NCBI GenBank assembly: GCA_017379255.1
Contig: JAFNWZ010000432.1
Span: 1 to 5,353, forward strand
Source: Akkermansia sp.
GTDB taxonomy: Bacteria > Verrucomicrobiota > Verrucomicrobiia > Verrucomicrobiales > Akkermansiaceae
Reading direction: 5' to 3'
Length of the DNA: 5,353 nucleotides
Under the pieces are notes generated by a model. That model was not told the origin of the DNA, did not search any database, and saw only the letters and a program-made list of their open reading frames with translations. Both the position numbers and the translations under genes were made by a program. How positions within the stretch are numbered: position 1 is the first letter of the stretch; each line of letters begins with the position of its first letter. Positions 4,580 through 5,353 of this stretch are shown in pieces.

Positions 4580-5353
4580 TCACACCAGCAGCGCAGCCAT
4601 ATCCGCAGGCAACGGGCTTTCCACCACAATCTCGCGCCCCTGCCAGGGAAAAACGAGGCGGCAGGCGTGCAACGCATGCCGCGGCAGCACCAGGCGGCGC
4701 GCCAGATCATCCGTCCACCCGGTGGTAATGAAATCCAGGTAACAGGATTCATCGCCCCCGTATATCTTATCGCCCACCAGCGGGAACCCCATATAGGCAG
4801 CATGCACGCGGATCTGGTGCATACGCCCGGTGTGCGGGCAACACCGCAGCAACGAAACAGCCCCACAGCGCCGCAGCACCTCAAACTCCGTGCGGCAGTT
4901 TTTCCCCGCCGGGTGGCAGCACTGGCGCACATGAATACGGGTCTGCGCCACCTCCTCCATGCGGAGTATAGGCTCAGCACAGCAGGCGGTGTCCCACAGC
5001 GGAGTCCCCTGCACCACGGCAAAATACTCCTTATGCAGCAGGCGGGCCTGCATAGCCTTGCCCAGCTCGCGGGCCGCCCCGGCATTCTTGGCAACCAGGG
5101 TAATGCCGCTGGTCTCGCGGTCCAGCCGGTTAATGAGCGACACCTGCCCGCCCGTAGCCACTTCATACGCAAGCAACTCATGCAGGCCATGCCAGAGCGG
5201 GGTGCCTGTTGAATGTAAAAATTCATCAAAAATTGCTGTATCAGCCGACATACTTTCATTTGGCATATATTCATAATTGCCGCTTGTGTTTATAGATACT
5301 GATCCGCTTCCACCAGTGCTTAATGCTAATAAAAACGCTGCAAGCACACACAT
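4580..5353 (-). CDS. RluA-family pseudouridine synthase with an abnormal N-terminus
   Basis: The C-terminal 209 residues (4580-5209) form an RluA-type catalytic domain that isomerises uridine to pseudouridine in rRNA or tRNA. The catalytic motif is I-N-R-L-D78-R-E-T-S-G, with Asp78 the nucleophile; Asn75 stands where most members have His. Then come K-E-Y-F-A-V-V-Q-G (108-116) and G-R-M-H-Q-I-R-V-H (176-184) with L-V-G-D-K-I-Y-G (192-199). The normal N-terminal strand with its V-x-K-P-x-G signature is missing. Residues 1-48 instead read as a hydrophobic, serine/glycine-rich stretch encoded by AT-rich DNA unlike the rest. The true start is therefore not in this window, or the gene has been broken. 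Which RNA site is modified cannot be told. The stop is one base from the stop of the convergent channel gene. Confidence 0.82.
   Translation of the reverse strand: MCVLAAFLLALSTGGSGSVSINTSGNYEYMPNESMSADTAIFDEFLHSTGTPLWHGLHELLAYEVATGGQVSLINRLDRETSGITLVAKNAGAARELGKAMQARLLHKEYFAVVQGTPLWDTACCAEPILRMEEVAQTRIHVRQCCHPAGKNCRTEFEVLRRCGAVSLLRCCPHTGRMHQIRVHAAYMGFPLVGDKIYGGDESCYLDFITTGWTDDLARRLVLPRHALHACRLVFPWQGREIVVESPLPADMAALLV
5205..5353. other. AT-rich segment of different origin at the window end
   Basis: From about 5211 to the end, 52 of 143 bases are G or C (about 36%), against 62 of 100 in 5101-5200. The change is abrupt and falls where the pseudouridine synthase loses family resemblance (between residues S48 and T49 of the joined frame, about 5207-5212). 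Read on the minus strand, the segment is open and uses AT-rich codons with a hydrophobic start (L-A-A-F-L-L-A-L), so it may itself be coding sequence from a low-GC genome. I recognise no family, terminal repeat or integrase site in it. Confidence 0.7.

Noticed and set aside
4549..4592. A hairpin at the second convergent junction
   Set aside because: Only 4-5 bp stems such as GGGT/ACCC can be drawn; this is no better than chance.
4039..5274. A 411-codon open frame on the minus strand spanning the channel gene and the pseudouridine synthase
   Set aside because: It is antisense to the channel gene and out of frame with the synthase, rich in Arg, Trp and Cys, and arises from high-GC shadow coding.
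5205..5353. An insertion sequence end or attachment site at the AT-rich segment
   Set aside because: I found no terminal inverted repeat, target duplication, transposase or tRNA sequence, and the segment is cut by the window edge.

Overview
The window is a 5.35 kb stretch of GC-rich bacterial chromosome (about 60% GC where I counted) carrying ordinary envelope and RNA-maintenance genes. It has no mobile element, CRISPR array, rRNA or tRNA that I can see. Protein style (an AsmA-like protein with a proline-rich tail, a YbeY with Asp as third metal ligand, a roughly 200-residue member of the formate/nitrite family) would suit a gut-associated Verrucomicrobiota of the Akkermansia type. That is an inference from family resemblance, not a proof.

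Layout from left to right: (1) the C-terminal part of an AsmA-like envelope protein on the plus strand, whose stop overlaps by one base the start of (2) a full-length two-HKD cardiolipin synthase. This coupled pair meets head-on with (3) ybeY and (4) tadA on the minus strand, which overlap by 17 bases and form an RNA-maturation pair. Upstream of tadA lie a strong GC hairpin and (5) a 165-residue protein I do not recognise. A 139-base divergent intergenic region with candidate promoters for both directions separates this from (6) a small formate/nitrite-family channel on the plus strand. That gene converges on (7) an RluA-type pseudouridine synthase on the minus strand.

Both convergent gene pairs are separated by exactly one base, and both junctions read TAACTCA. 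The first junction sits in the loop of a perfect 9-bp hairpin.

The strangest region is the right end. The last roughly 145 bases fall to about 36% GC (52 of 143 by count) from about 62% in the preceding 100 bases. The reading frame of the pseudouridine synthase runs on into them, replacing its normal N-terminus with sequence that does not resemble the family. The likeliest explanations are a chimeric assembly junction or a real recombination breakpoint. I did not find a convincing undescribed system. The best leads are this junction, the AsmA/cardiolipin synthase coupling, the altered pore motif in the small channel and the unrecognised 165-residue protein.
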